A stretch of DNA of 64,000 nt from an uncultured Bacteroidia bacterium (GTDB lineage: Bacteria > Bacteroidota > Bacteroidia > Bacteroidales > Prolixibacteraceae). The position numbers were made by a program, and so were the translations under genes. The notes beneath the pieces were generated by a model. The model saw only the letters and a program-made list of their open reading frames with translations, did no database searches and was not told the DNA's origin. Shown here one piece after another: positions 20,161-29,070 of this stretch (its first letter is position 1; each line of letters begins with the position of its first letter). The DNA lies in NCBI GenBank assembly GCA_903905505.1, contig CAIVGL010000078.1, forward strand, positions 62,001 to 126,000, written 5' to 3'.

Positions 20161-21096
20161 TTACATCAATGGCAATAACTCTTTCACTTGTTGAAAGTAG
20201 TTCTCATCGGCTAATACGGCGCTTCCAATCATTGCAGCCGACTCTTTTAACTCAGAAACAGCTACATGAATCTCGACACCTTGATTTTTAAAACTTTCAT
20301 GAAGCTGAGATTTAAACAGATCAAATGAGTATGAAATATTCCCACCGATCACTAAAGACTCAGCGCCAAATTTAAGGATATAGGGAGACAAAAACAATCC
20401 AAGTTGAGTGCCAAAATCAGCAAAAAGAGCCTTCGCATTTGGTTCAGAAATTGCAAGTTCCGCAAGTTCCTTAACTCCATTAAGTTGCACTCCGGTTTGT
20501 TCAAAATAACGATATAAAAATCCCCGTGTCGAGAAGTAATCATCCGCATTTCCATCTTTAAAAGGGAGATACCACACGCAACCAAATTCTGGAACCTCGT
20601 CACCAGCAACCACTGGCAGACTATGACTCAGAAAGGCAGAACCAAAGCCAGTTCCTAAAGTTATAGCCATCGACTTTTTAAAGCCTGCATTTTTACCGAT
20701 CCAATCTTCGCCAAGTGCGAAAGCGGTGGCATCGTTAATAAATCGTATAGGAAAATCGGCTCTTAACCCGATAGCGTTGCGCAGAGCTTGAGGCACATCT
20801 AAACCATAGATGTTTTCATATTTTTTATTGTTCCCTTTAAAAAGGGCTATCCCTTTGGCATAATCGAATGGTCCAGGCATGGCAAAACCTATACCAGAAA
20901 CATTCTCCATCCCCACCTTGTCGATCGATGCTTTAATCGTTTTACTCCAAACGGCAATTATTTCGTCAGCAGTACCCTGGTTATCAAGATCATTCTCAGA
21001 AAACGTACCTTCGAGTGTTTTTTTTGCACTTAAATCGCAGGCGACACAACTCACATGACTGCCACCAACATCTACACCAATCGCAATTGAACTCAT
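20161..21096 (-). CDS. ROK-family sugar kinase lacking the zinc motif
   Basis: This 311-residue cytoplasmic protein has the ROK/ASKHA fold: phosphate-1 loop GVDVGGSH at residues 7-14, GIGFAMPGP, catalytic-site motif INDATAFALGE, and the second phosphate loop TLGTGFGSA. ROK enzymes phosphorylate hexoses or amino sugars such as glucose, mannose, GlcNAc or ManNAc. The usual cysteine-rich zinc site (CxCGxxGC) is absent; the equivalent stretch reads FGCVWYLPFKDGN, so it belongs to an atypical branch. It lies in the glycosidase operon between GH29 (31 bases upstream) and GH2. Phosphorylating a released sugar such as mannose or GlcNAc is inferred; the substrate is not readable from the sequence. Confidence 0.88.
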   Translation of the reverse strand: MSSIAIGVDVGGSHVSCVACDLSAKKTLEGTFSENDLDNQGTADEIIAVWSKTIKASIDKVGMENVSGIGFAMPGPFDYAKGIALFKGNNKKYENIYGLDVPQALRNAIGLRADFPIRFINDATAFALGEDWIGKNAGFKKSMAITLGTGFGSAFLSHSLPVVAGDEVPEFGCVWYLPFKDGNADDYFSTRGFLYRYFEQTGVQLNGVKELAELAISEPNAKALFADFGTQLGLFLSPYILKFGAESLVIGGNISYSFDLFKSQLHESFKNQGVEIHVAVSELKESAAMIGSAVLADENYFQQVKELLPLM

Positions 21097-21127
21097 TCTA
21101 TATTTTAATTAAGGTTAGGTCGAATAA

Positions 21128-22576
21128 TTATTTTTCAATCTGACTAATATGCAATACCACAGCATATTTAGAAGGAAGAGCAGTTGCAACAGCTTTCGGT
21201 ATTGCGACAGTAAATCCGGTGCCGTTCTTACTCCATTTAAGATGACTACCCTTTATTCCTAAAAGGTTGATTTTTGAACCTTTGGCAGGAAAAAATCCAT
21301 TCACTGCAATCGTAGCAGGAAGGTTTTCGTTCTCCTTTAAAAGGTATATGATATTGGCAGCTCCCTTTTTATCCTGAGTAAAACGGAGCTGACCGTCTGT
21401 ATAAGGCACAATTGGACGGGTAGAGTAGATAGCTTCTCCATTTATTGTCAGCCAATCGCCCATCTCTTTTAAGCGCACATAAGCTTCATCATACCAAGTA
21501 CCATCTGGTCCAGGACCGATATTTAACAAAAGATTACCACCCTTAGCCACGATATCGTTTAACATGTGGATCATTTCGCGCGTTGGTCTCATCTTCGCAT
21601 TAAACGAATACGACCAGCCACCACCAAGGATAATGCACGATTCCCAAGGATAAGGCAATAGCTTATCTGGAACGGTATTTTCAGGAGTCAGGTAGTTCTG
21701 ATTTTTACCAGGTACTGCGCGATCGACAACAATGGCTTCAGGTTGCTTGGAGCGAATCTTAGTCACCAATTCATCCATCTTAATATCTTGATCAAAACGC
21801 TTTTTTGTTCTATAACCTTCAGAATAAGCAGGCTTATCCCCTATTGGACCATTTTTCTGCACCCATCCTCCATCGAACCAGAGTAAATCAATTTTGCCAT
21901 AGTTAGTGCATAGTTCCATCACCTGATTGTGGGTGAAGTTCACAAAACGGTTCCAACGTTCCGGATATTTAGCAGGATCATAGTTTACATTACGGTCGAG
22001 TGGTGGAAAATGAGACCACCAATAATCAGGGGTATTCCAGTCGGGTTTCGAGAAGTAAGCGCCTACCCAAAGTCCCTGTTTCCGAAATGCATTAAAGATC
22101 TCTTTGGTCACATCCGCTTTCGGATTTGTGTGAAATGGACAGTTAGCACCCGTGATCTTATAATCGGTGTATTTACTATCGAACATACAGAAGCCATCGT
22201 GATGTTTGGTCGTAAAAACAACATATTTCATACCCGCCCCTTTGGCCGCTTTGGCCCACCTCTCAGGATCAAATTTCGTTGGATTAAATGTCTTGCCTAG
22301 ATTTTCATACTGTTTTTTATAGGCAAAATAATTTTTCACCGTGTCGGGAAGGCACCACCCCTCATCTTCAGGACAAATAGACCACGACTCCACAATGCCC
22401 CATTGACTATATGGACCCCAATGCATTAACAGTCCGAACTTAATATCCTGCCACTGATCAATACGTTTCTGAATAATTGGACTTGGATCTGGGGTATAGC
22501 TCTGCTCCTCGTGCTGGCCGTAAACGACCGAAAAAGAACAAAGAAAAACGAACAATATTAAAAGCAAATTCTTCAT
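21128..22576 (-). CDS. GH29 alpha-L-fucosidase, first gene of the glycosidase operon
   Basis: This 482-residue protein starts at ATG 22576, directly before the signal peptide (MKNLLLILFVFLCSF...VYGQ). It is a retaining fucosidase TIM barrel: KFGLLMHWGPYS, then TKHHDGFCMFDS, and the nucleophile D235 in LLWFDGGW; the barrel ends with GGNLLLNIGPGPDG. A C-terminal beta-sandwich follows. GH29 removes alpha-linked fucose, for example core fucose of N-glycans or Lewis-type ends. It heads a five-gene minus-strand unit with gaps of 31, 49, 1 and 43 bases. A minus-strand TATTTTTG (-7-like) lies at 22679-22686, 103 bases upstream, without a clear -33 box. Confidence 0.95.
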   Translation of the reverse strand: MKNLLLILFVFLCSFSVVYGQHEEQSYTPDPSPIIQKRIDQWQDIKFGLLMHWGPYSQWGIVESWSICPEDEGWCLPDTVKNYFAYKKQYENLGKTFNPTKFDPERWAKAAKGAGMKYVVFTTKHHDGFCMFDSKYTDYKITGANCPFHTNPKADVTKEIFNAFRKQGLWVGAYFSKPDWNTPDYWWSHFPPLDRNVNYDPAKYPERWNRFVNFTHNQVMELCTNYGKIDLLWFDGGWVQKNGPIGDKPAYSEGYRTKKRFDQDIKMDELVTKIRSKQPEAIVVDRAVPGKNQNYLTPENTVPDKLLPYPWESCIILGGGWSYSFNAKMRPTREMIHMLNDIVAKGGNLLLNIGPGPDGTWYDEAYVRLKEMGDWLTINGEAIYSTRPIVPYTDGQLRFTQDKKGAANIIYLLKENENLPATIAVNGFFPAKGSKINLLGIKGSHLKWSKNGTGFTVAIPKAVATALPSKYAVVLHISQIEK

Positions 22577-22842
22577 AGTATACGAGTTAACTTGGTTATA
22601 CAATAAGCCTTAAAATTAGGATACTAGGACATCCTCAAAAACAACTAAAGACTATTTGAAAAATTTAATATCGTAATTCAAAAATAACACAAATTATCAG
22701 AACTGTAAGTAAAAATGGGGTCTAAAACTGCGTCAAATAGAATAATTCAAATAGTTTTATATTTTTACCAATCTGAAATTAAAAGAAATTTAACACCCAT
22801 AATAATCTTTTCTCTCGATTTAAACCTTCTAAAACTTTTATC
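22577..22842. promoter_or_regulatory. Divergent promoter region between the two GH29 genes
   Basis: This AT-rich 266-base gap between two divergently transcribed fucosidase genes must hold promoters for both. A TAnnTTTG match on the minus strand at 22679-22686 is the only candidate core element seen. No convincing operator palindrome was found. Confidence 0.35.
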
Positions 22843-24177
22843 ATGAGACTAATTAAATTTCTATTTCTGCTTTTGGCTGTCGCGTTATTCTCAATTCAAG
22901 GAAAAGGTCAATCAAAGATTGATCCAAAAGAGATCAAAGAGAAAATGGAATGGTTTGCAGATGCCAAATTAGGAATCTTCATCCATTCTGGTATCTATTC
23001 GGTAAAAGGGATCGGCGAATCTTGGAGTTTTCACAACAAAAGAATCAGTCATGCCGACTATATGAAGCAATTGAACGGCTTTAGCCTGAAAAATTACAAT
23101 CCGGCTTTTTGGGCTGACCTAATCAAAGAGAGTGGTGCTCGATATTCGGTCATAACCACCAAACATCACGATGGCGTGGCCATGTACGATACAAAAGCTA
23201 ACAACCGAAGTATCGTCAAAGCATCGCCAGCAAAACGAGATATGATCAAACCCTTTTTTGAAGAGCTGCGCAAAAGAGATATTAAATGTGGAGCTTACTT
23301 CTCTTTAATCGACTGGTCTGATAACAACTATCCAGGATTCTTAAAAGATAGCTCAAGATATGTAATTGCCAATGATTACGACCGTTGGAATCGCTTTCGT
23401 TCCTTCTTTCAAGGGCAGATCAAAGAGATCAATACGCTTTTCAAACCTGACCTTTGGTGGTTTGATGGCGACTGGGAACACAGTGCAGAAGAGTGGGAAT
23501 CGCAAAAGGTGCGCAATATAATTCTGTCAGGAAACTCAAAAGCCATTATCAATGGTCGTCTGCAGGGTTATGGTGATTACGACACACCAGAACAAAACTT
23601 TCCAGTATCCAGACCAAAATTCAACTGGTGGGAATTGTGTATGACAACCAATGAGAACTGGGGTTATCAAAACGACAACAATTGGAAAACTCCCTATGAG
23701 GTTATTACCATATTTGTGGATGCTGTTTCCAATGGTGGGAATCTGCTGCTTGATATGGGTCCAAAAGAAGATGGGACTATTCCAGAGGAGCAGATTCATG
23801 TGTTCAAAGAGCTCGGAGCTTGGAATAAAAAACACGGAGAATCGATCTTCAATACCGTTGGGGGAATACCGCAAGGGCATTTCTATGGTCCCACTACCCT
23901 TTCAAAAGACTCTACCTCACTCTATCTTTTCTTACATGGACACGTCTCTGGAACGGTTATGTTAAAAGGACTGATCAATAAGATTTCAAACATAACCGTC
24001 TTGGGCAATGGCGCCGAAATAAAACCTAAAGTAGTTGGCAAAATCGACTGGAGTCCAGTGCCTGGCTTAGTCTATATCGATGTACCTGAAAACACCAACG
24101 ATAAATACATCACCGTCTTAAAAGTTAAACTAGACAGCCCAATCAGGCTATATCGAGGTCAAGGAGGACTGAACTAA
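22843..24177 (+). CDS. GH29 alpha-L-fucosidase, second copy
   Basis: This 444-residue exported protein has a signal peptide (MRLIKFLFLLLAVALF...GKGQ). The GH29 motifs are KLGIFIHSGIYS, TTKHHDGVAMYDT, the nucleophile D208 in LWWFDGDWE and GGNLLLDMGPKEDG. It is shorter and clearly divergent from the first GH29 of this locus, so the two are not recent duplicates and may differ in linkage preference. It is transcribed away from the operon and converges on the hydrolase gene 14 bases downstream. Confidence 0.94.
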   Translation: MRLIKFLFLLLAVALFSIQGKGQSKIDPKEIKEKMEWFADAKLGIFIHSGIYSVKGIGESWSFHNKRISHADYMKQLNGFSLKNYNPAFWADLIKESGARYSVITTKHHDGVAMYDTKANNRSIVKASPAKRDMIKPFFEELRKRDIKCGAYFSLIDWSDNNYPGFLKDSSRYVIANDYDRWNRFRSFFQGQIKEINTLFKPDLWWFDGDWEHSAEEWESQKVRNIILSGNSKAIINGRLQGYGDYDTPEQNFPVSRPKFNWWELCMTTNENWGYQNDNNWKTPYEVITIFVDAVSNGGNLLLDMGPKEDGTIPEEQIHVFKELGAWNKKHGESIFNTVGGIPQGHFYGPTTLSKDSTSLYLFLHGHVSGTVMLKGLINKISNITVLGNGAEIKPKVVGKIDWSPVPGLVYIDVPENTNDKYITVLKVKLDSPIRLYRGQGGLN

Positions 24178-24191
24178 ACGTCGATAACTGC

Positions 24192-25217
24192 TTATTTATT
24201 GATCGGTGCGGAAATGTGACGCCCTTGATAAAACCAAGTAATAAAGCGGTTGGCATAGTCTTCTTCCGATTTTGGAAGTATGGGAGCTCCATCCCGCTCG
24301 CCCAAGGGGCCATGTCCTCCCGAATTGAGTAGATAATAGACGGTATTGACACCCTTAGATTTTAGAGCCTCATAATAGCGTTTAGAATTGTTGTAGTTTA
24401 CCGTCCCATCTTTAATAGAATGGGCTAAGAAAGCAGGGGGTGAATTGGATGTGACATGCTCATCGAGGGAGAGCTTGTCTATCAAAACTGGATCAGGATT
24501 GTTGCCCAAAAGACTCATCCTGCTCCCTAAGTGGGTGAGTGAGTCTCGCATAGATATAACGGGGCAGACCAGCACGGAGTAGGCAGGACGGGCATCTATC
24601 CGGTCTATCTTATCTATCTGTTTTTTCCCAAACGACTCTGAGTAATATACACATATAGACCCAGCAAGATGTCCTCCTGCTGAATATCCCCAGACTCCGA
24701 TATCTTTCTTATCGTACCCCAGCTTATTGGATAGGGAGCGGACTAGGCGCAAAGCCCTCTGCGCATCCCAGAAGGGAACAGGGTGAGGAGCTTTGGGGGT
24801 ACAGCGATACCGGACAATGAAAACAGTAAATCCCTTAGCCAGAAGGAATGCTGCAGTCCCGTAACCATCGGGCAAATAAACAAAGCCATAACCGCCACCT
24901 GGATAAATCACAATTGCTTTCCCATTCGATTGATTCGCAGACGGACGATATAGCTGCATCATGGGAACAAGATTATGGATATTGCCGGAATAAGTACCAT
25001 TATTCTTTATCTCCGTATAAATGGAGTCGATCAAATGGGCAGCAGAATGCGAGGTATCGGCGGCCGGGATGCTACGGCGCGGCCACAACGGATAGGTACG
25101 ATCGATCGGGAGAGGTTTGAAGGGAGATTTAAGTTGACTTTTTGCCTGATAACTTCCAGCAAATAGCAGGAGAATTAAAAATGAACTTCGGGTAATGGCA
25201 GCTATAAAATGTCTCAT
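24192..25217 (-). CDS. Exported alpha/beta hydrolase (acetyl-esterase-like)
   Basis: This 341-residue protein starts at ATG 25217, directly before the signal peptide (MRHFIAAITRSSFLILLLFAG). It is an alpha/beta hydrolase of the BD-FAE / carbohydrate-esterase-like type: oxyanion motif YPGGGYGFVYLPDG, nucleophile elbow GYSAGG, a late Asp in SIKDGTVN and the His in NSGGHGPLG. Such exported proteins often deacetylate glycans. Its place beside the fucosidases suggests removal of O-acetyl groups that would block the glycosidases. It is convergent with the second GH29. A general esterase or exopeptidase-like activity cannot be excluded. Confidence 0.85.
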   Translation of the reverse strand: MRHFIAAITRSSFLILLLFAGSYQAKSQLKSPFKPLPIDRTYPLWPRRSIPAADTSHSAAHLIDSIYTEIKNNGTYSGNIHNLVPMMQLYRPSANQSNGKAIVIYPGGGYGFVYLPDGYGTAAFLLAKGFTVFIVRYRCTPKAPHPVPFWDAQRALRLVRSLSNKLGYDKKDIGVWGYSAGGHLAGSICVYYSESFGKKQIDKIDRIDARPAYSVLVCPVISMRDSLTHLGSRMSLLGNNPDPVLIDKLSLDEHVTSNSPPAFLAHSIKDGTVNYNNSKRYYEALKSKGVNTVYYLLNSGGHGPLGERDGAPILPKSEEDYANRFITWFYQGRHISAPINK

Positions 25218-25435
25218 TCGTAAAATAATTTTTATGGATATCCTGCTAATAAAGACAATATACATCGCTTTATTATGCTTTCGCTTTACTCTTTCAAATA
25301 AAACCCTAATCTACCAATTGTTTTCTAAAAAAAGACAAAAGTTCGGGAAGGTCAATTTCATGCGCACCTTTGTGAACATCCAGATTAAGATTATCTAAAT
25401 AAAATTGTTAAGCATTCTGAATCAGAAGAAAAAAA

Positions 25436-27727
25436 TCAGCTTCCCTTCTGAATTAGTTTTTGCTCCTCAACCTGAGCATCAATAACAGCAACGGTGACCA
25501 TATTAAGGATGTCGCGTACCGAGCTTTCGACATTCAGAATATGAATCGGTTTATTTAATCCCATCTGTATTGGTCCAATGGTTTCGGCCATTCCCATTTC
25601 CAGCATCAACTTATACGAAATATTCGATGAACTGAGGTTTGGAAAAATCAAAGTGTTAACATTCAAACCATCAATCTTGGAAAAAGGAAACTTCTCGTGT
25701 CTTAAATCTTTATCTAACGCAAAATTGACTTGCATCTCCCCATCAATCAGCATTTCTGGATAATTTTTATGCAGATATTCAATCGCTTCATGAACCATCG
25801 CAGGACTTCCCGCATGACGTTCACCAAAATTAGAATAAGAGAGCATAGCCATCACTGGATTAACATTGAAAAGTTTAGCAGCTTCATAAGTAAGCTTTGC
25901 AACGTCAATAAGTGTCTCTTTAGATGGGTGATTATTGACTAATGTATCGGCAAAAAAGAAGGTACCTAACTTAGAATTAACAATATTCAATCCTGCAATA
26001 TGCTTAAGACCTTCGCGCATACCAGCGATCTCAATAGCAGGAACTATAGCATCCGAATATTTAGTGTAAACACCAGTAATAAATGCATCGGCATCACCTG
26101 TCTCAACCATCATCATACCGAAATAGTTTCGATCAAACATTTTCTCATAGGCTTCATCATACGTCATACCTTCGCGTGACCGTTTTGCCGTTAAGGTGCG
26201 AGCATAACGCTGTCGAGTCGCCTCTTCTCGATCATGCCTTAGATTAATGATCTCAACGCCATCGAATTCAATGTTATTCTCCTTGATAATTTTCTCTATT
26301 CGCTCCTCGTTACCCAAAAGAATTGGAATACAGATACCTTCAGCGCGTGCTACCTGAGCAGCTTTAAGCATATTAATATGGTTAGCCTCAGCAAACACTA
26401 CTCGCTTCGGATTTTCGATTGCTTTTTCGGTAAGACCATGAATAAGCTTATTCCCCAACCCCATTCGCTGGCGCAAAGTTTCCTCATATTCAGCCCAGTC
26501 AAATATTGGCTTACGGGCAATCCCACTATCAATCGCAGCCTTAGCAACGGCTGGTGCTACCGTGATAAGCAATCGTGGGTCTAATGGTTTAGGAATGATA
26601 TATTGGCGACCAAAGGTAAGACTTGCCGCATCATAAGCTAAAGTCACAACTTCAGGAACTGGCTCTTTCGCTAACGAGGCTATTGCCAAGGCGGCAGCCA
26701 CTTTCATCTCCTCATTAATACCTGTTGATCGCACATCTAAAGCACCTCTGAAAATATAAGGGAAACCCAATACATTATTCACTTGATTCGGATGGTCACT
26801 GCGACCGGTTGCGAAGATAATATCAGGACGCGAGGCCATTGCTTCATCATAAGAGATCTCAGGATTTGGATTTGCTAAGGCAAAGACAATTGGATTATCA
26901 GCCATCGTTCGAATCATCTCTTGACTTAAAATACCTTCAACAGACAAACCCAGAAATACATCGGCACCAGAAATAGCCTCCTCAAGAGTATTACAGGGAA
27001 GTTTAGTAGCAAAAGGCAGTTTGCGACTATTTAGATCAGTTCGGCGAACCGATATCACCCCTTTACTATCGACCATCACCAGATTCTCTGGTCGAGCACC
27101 CAAACTAATATAAAGTCGAGAACAGGCAGAAGCCGAAGCCCCAGCACCATTGACAACGATGCGAACCTGGTCGATCTTTTTACCAACTAATTCAAGGGCA
27201 TTGATCAGTGCGGCACTAGAGATAATAGCCGTACCATGTTGGTCATCATGCATAATCGGTATATCCAATGCCTCTTTAAGCAATTCTTCAATCTCGAAGC
27301 ACTCAGGAGCTTTGATATCCTCTAGATTAATACCTCCAAAGGTGCATGCTATAGCTTTAACTACTTCAACAAATTTAGCTGGATCTTTCTCGTCGACCTC
27401 AATATCAAAGACATCAATATCAGCAAAGATCTTAAAGAGTAGCCCTTTACCCTCCATGACAGGCTTACCTGCCAAAGCCCCGATATCCCCTAACCCTAGC
27501 ACGGCAGTGCCATTCGATATTACAGCCACTAGGTTACCCTTGGCTGTATATTCATAAGCATCCTGGGGATTTTTTTCAATTTCCAGACATGGGATTGCCA
27601 CCCCTGGAGAATAAGCTAATGACAAATCACGTTGGGTACTGTAAGGCTTCGTGGGAACAACCTGAATCTTGCCAGGTCGACCATTTTTGTGATAATTTAA
27701 GGCATCTGTACGTTTCGAATTTTCCAT
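25436..27727 (-). CDS. maeB: NADP-dependent malic enzyme (MaeB type) with phosphotransacetylase-like domain
   Basis: This 763-residue cytoplasmic enzyme oxidatively decarboxylates malate to pyruvate with NADP. The N-terminal malic domain has SLAYSPGVAIPC and the catalytic Tyr region; it is followed by the NAD-binding part (RIVVNGAGASASACSRLY) to about residue 410. Residues about 430-755 form a phosphate-acetyltransferase-like domain (FAEANHINMLKAAQ, FFADTLVNNHPS, NTLIFPNLSSSNISYK), which in MaeB proteins is regulatory (acetyl-CoA). The two-domain length is normal for MaeB. It is probably monocistronic; the upstream gap has no recognisable core promoter. Confidence 0.97.
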   Translation of the reverse strand: MENSKRTDALNYHKNGRPGKIQVVPTKPYSTQRDLSLAYSPGVAIPCLEIEKNPQDAYEYTAKGNLVAVISNGTAVLGLGDIGALAGKPVMEGKGLLFKIFADIDVFDIEVDEKDPAKFVEVVKAIACTFGGINLEDIKAPECFEIEELLKEALDIPIMHDDQHGTAIISSAALINALELVGKKIDQVRIVVNGAGASASACSRLYISLGARPENLVMVDSKGVISVRRTDLNSRKLPFATKLPCNTLEEAISGADVFLGLSVEGILSQEMIRTMADNPIVFALANPNPEISYDEAMASRPDIIFATGRSDHPNQVNNVLGFPYIFRGALDVRSTGINEEMKVAAALAIASLAKEPVPEVVTLAYDAASLTFGRQYIIPKPLDPRLLITVAPAVAKAAIDSGIARKPIFDWAEYEETLRQRMGLGNKLIHGLTEKAIENPKRVVFAEANHINMLKAAQVARAEGICIPILLGNEERIEKIIKENNIEFDGVEIINLRHDREEATRQRYARTLTAKRSREGMTYDEAYEKMFDRNYFGMMMVETGDADAFITGVYTKYSDAIVPAIEIAGMREGLKHIAGLNIVNSKLGTFFFADTLVNNHPSKETLIDVAKLTYEAAKLFNVNPVMAMLSYSNFGERHAGSPAMVHEAIEYLHKNYPEMLIDGEMQVNFALDKDLRHEKFPFSKIDGLNVNTLIFPNLSSSNISYKLMLEMGMAETIGPIQMGLNKPIHILNVESSVRDILNMVTVAVIDAQVEEQKLIQKGS

Positions 27728-27897
27728 AAGAGATTATTTTAGTTGACTAAAAACCTACTAACTAGAACTGAGAACATACCGTTTTAAAAAACGGATCATA
27801 CCAAATACATGAATGCAGAACGAAGGGTAGGACAGGCTTTAGCTTTCATAAAAGGAACTAAATACCTGAACGACTATTCAGAAAATATAAATAAACA

Positions 27898-28881
27898 CTA
27901 ATTACGAACACGCTCTTTTAATGGTGAGAGCTCTAATTCATTTAAATCGCCATCAAGGATTACTGAATTTTGTTCACGTTCAACATCCTCTCGAGACTTG
28001 CTGGTAGTCACAAAATAGACCCCCACAAAAATTAAAACAGCTGAGAGCGGCTTAGTCCAAGAGAAGGTATCTTGACCCAACAGAATAGCAAACAAACCGG
28101 CGACTAAAGGCTGTAAATAATTATACATTCCAATTGTGGTTGGTCGAATCTGTCTTTGGGCAATTGGGATCAATAGATAGGTTATAAACGTAGCTCCAAC
28201 AAGCATATAGAGATAACTTCCCCATGCCAAAGAGGTAGCATGGACAAATATCGGAGCCGTCATAAATTCTTTATATCCAAAAGGAAAGAACATCACCGAT
28301 GAGAACAAAAACATCCACTTCATAATTGTCCAAGAGCTATACCTCTTCGATATTCCCCTGGTAAAAACGAGAAAAAATGCATAAGATAGACTACTTAGCA
28401 TACACAATAAATCACCCACGAATGAAGCCTGTCGTCCTGGAACAATTAATTCGGATGTCAGAATCATCGACAACACTCCAATTAACCCAATGATCACTCC
28501 TCCAGCTTTGCGAAGCGTAATGGGCTCCTTGAGCATAAAGAATGAGATTATCATGGCTAAAATAGGGGTGATCGTTATCACAATAGATGCATTAGTGGCC
28601 GAAGTACGTTGAAGTCCAGCAATGAAGGTCCCTTGATTGAGTCCAACTCCGAGTAATGAACCTAAAAATAAAACCTTTAAATCTTTTCCAGAAACCTTTT
28701 CGTACTTAAAAAACAGGGAAAATATCCAGAATGCTAGTGCACCAAAGACAAATCGAGAATAAGTTAGTCCAATTGGACTAATCCAATCGGGCATAAGATT
28801 TTTTGAAAGTGGAATATTGAGACCAAAAATCAAGGAAGAAAAAAGCATCGCAAGGTGGCCTTGGAAATTTGTCCTATTCAT
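27898..28881 (-). CDS. EamA/DMT-superfamily permease
   Basis: This 327-residue membrane protein has about ten hydrophobic helices arranged as two EamA repeats: helices 1-5 begin at NFQGHLAMLFSSLIFGLN, and the second half begins near residue 150. The conserved GALAFW and GLIGVL patches match the drug/metabolite transporter superfamily. A hydrophilic tail of about 30 residues follows the last helix. The substrate cannot be predicted. It lies alone between maeB and mfd on the same strand with a gap of about 170 bases on one side. Confidence 0.9.
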   Translation of the reverse strand: MNRTNFQGHLAMLFSSLIFGLNIPLSKNLMPDWISPIGLTYSRFVFGALAFWIFSLFFKYEKVSGKDLKVLFLGSLLGVGLNQGTFIAGLQRTSATNASIVITITPILAMIISFFMLKEPITLRKAGGVIIGLIGVLSMILTSELIVPGRQASFVGDLLCMLSSLSYAFFLVFTRGISKRYSSWTIMKWMFLFSSVMFFPFGYKEFMTAPIFVHATSLAWGSYLYMLVGATFITYLLIPIAQRQIRPTTIGMYNYLQPLVAGLFAILLGQDTFSWTKPLSAVLIFVGVYFVTTSKSREDVEREQNSVILDGDLNELELSPLKERVRN

Positions 28882-29070
28882 ACCTAAACTTGGATTCGTA
28901 ATTCAAGACCATAAATCGATGCTTTAAAAATCAGAATCACACGCGACAACCGCATGGAATTCATCCTATTTTAGAACTGTAAAGTTATCAAAAAATGTAT
29001 GGATTTAACCGAAAATCAGTGTGTAATGAATTTAAATTAGCCCCTAAAAAGCTTACTAATTTATTAAATT

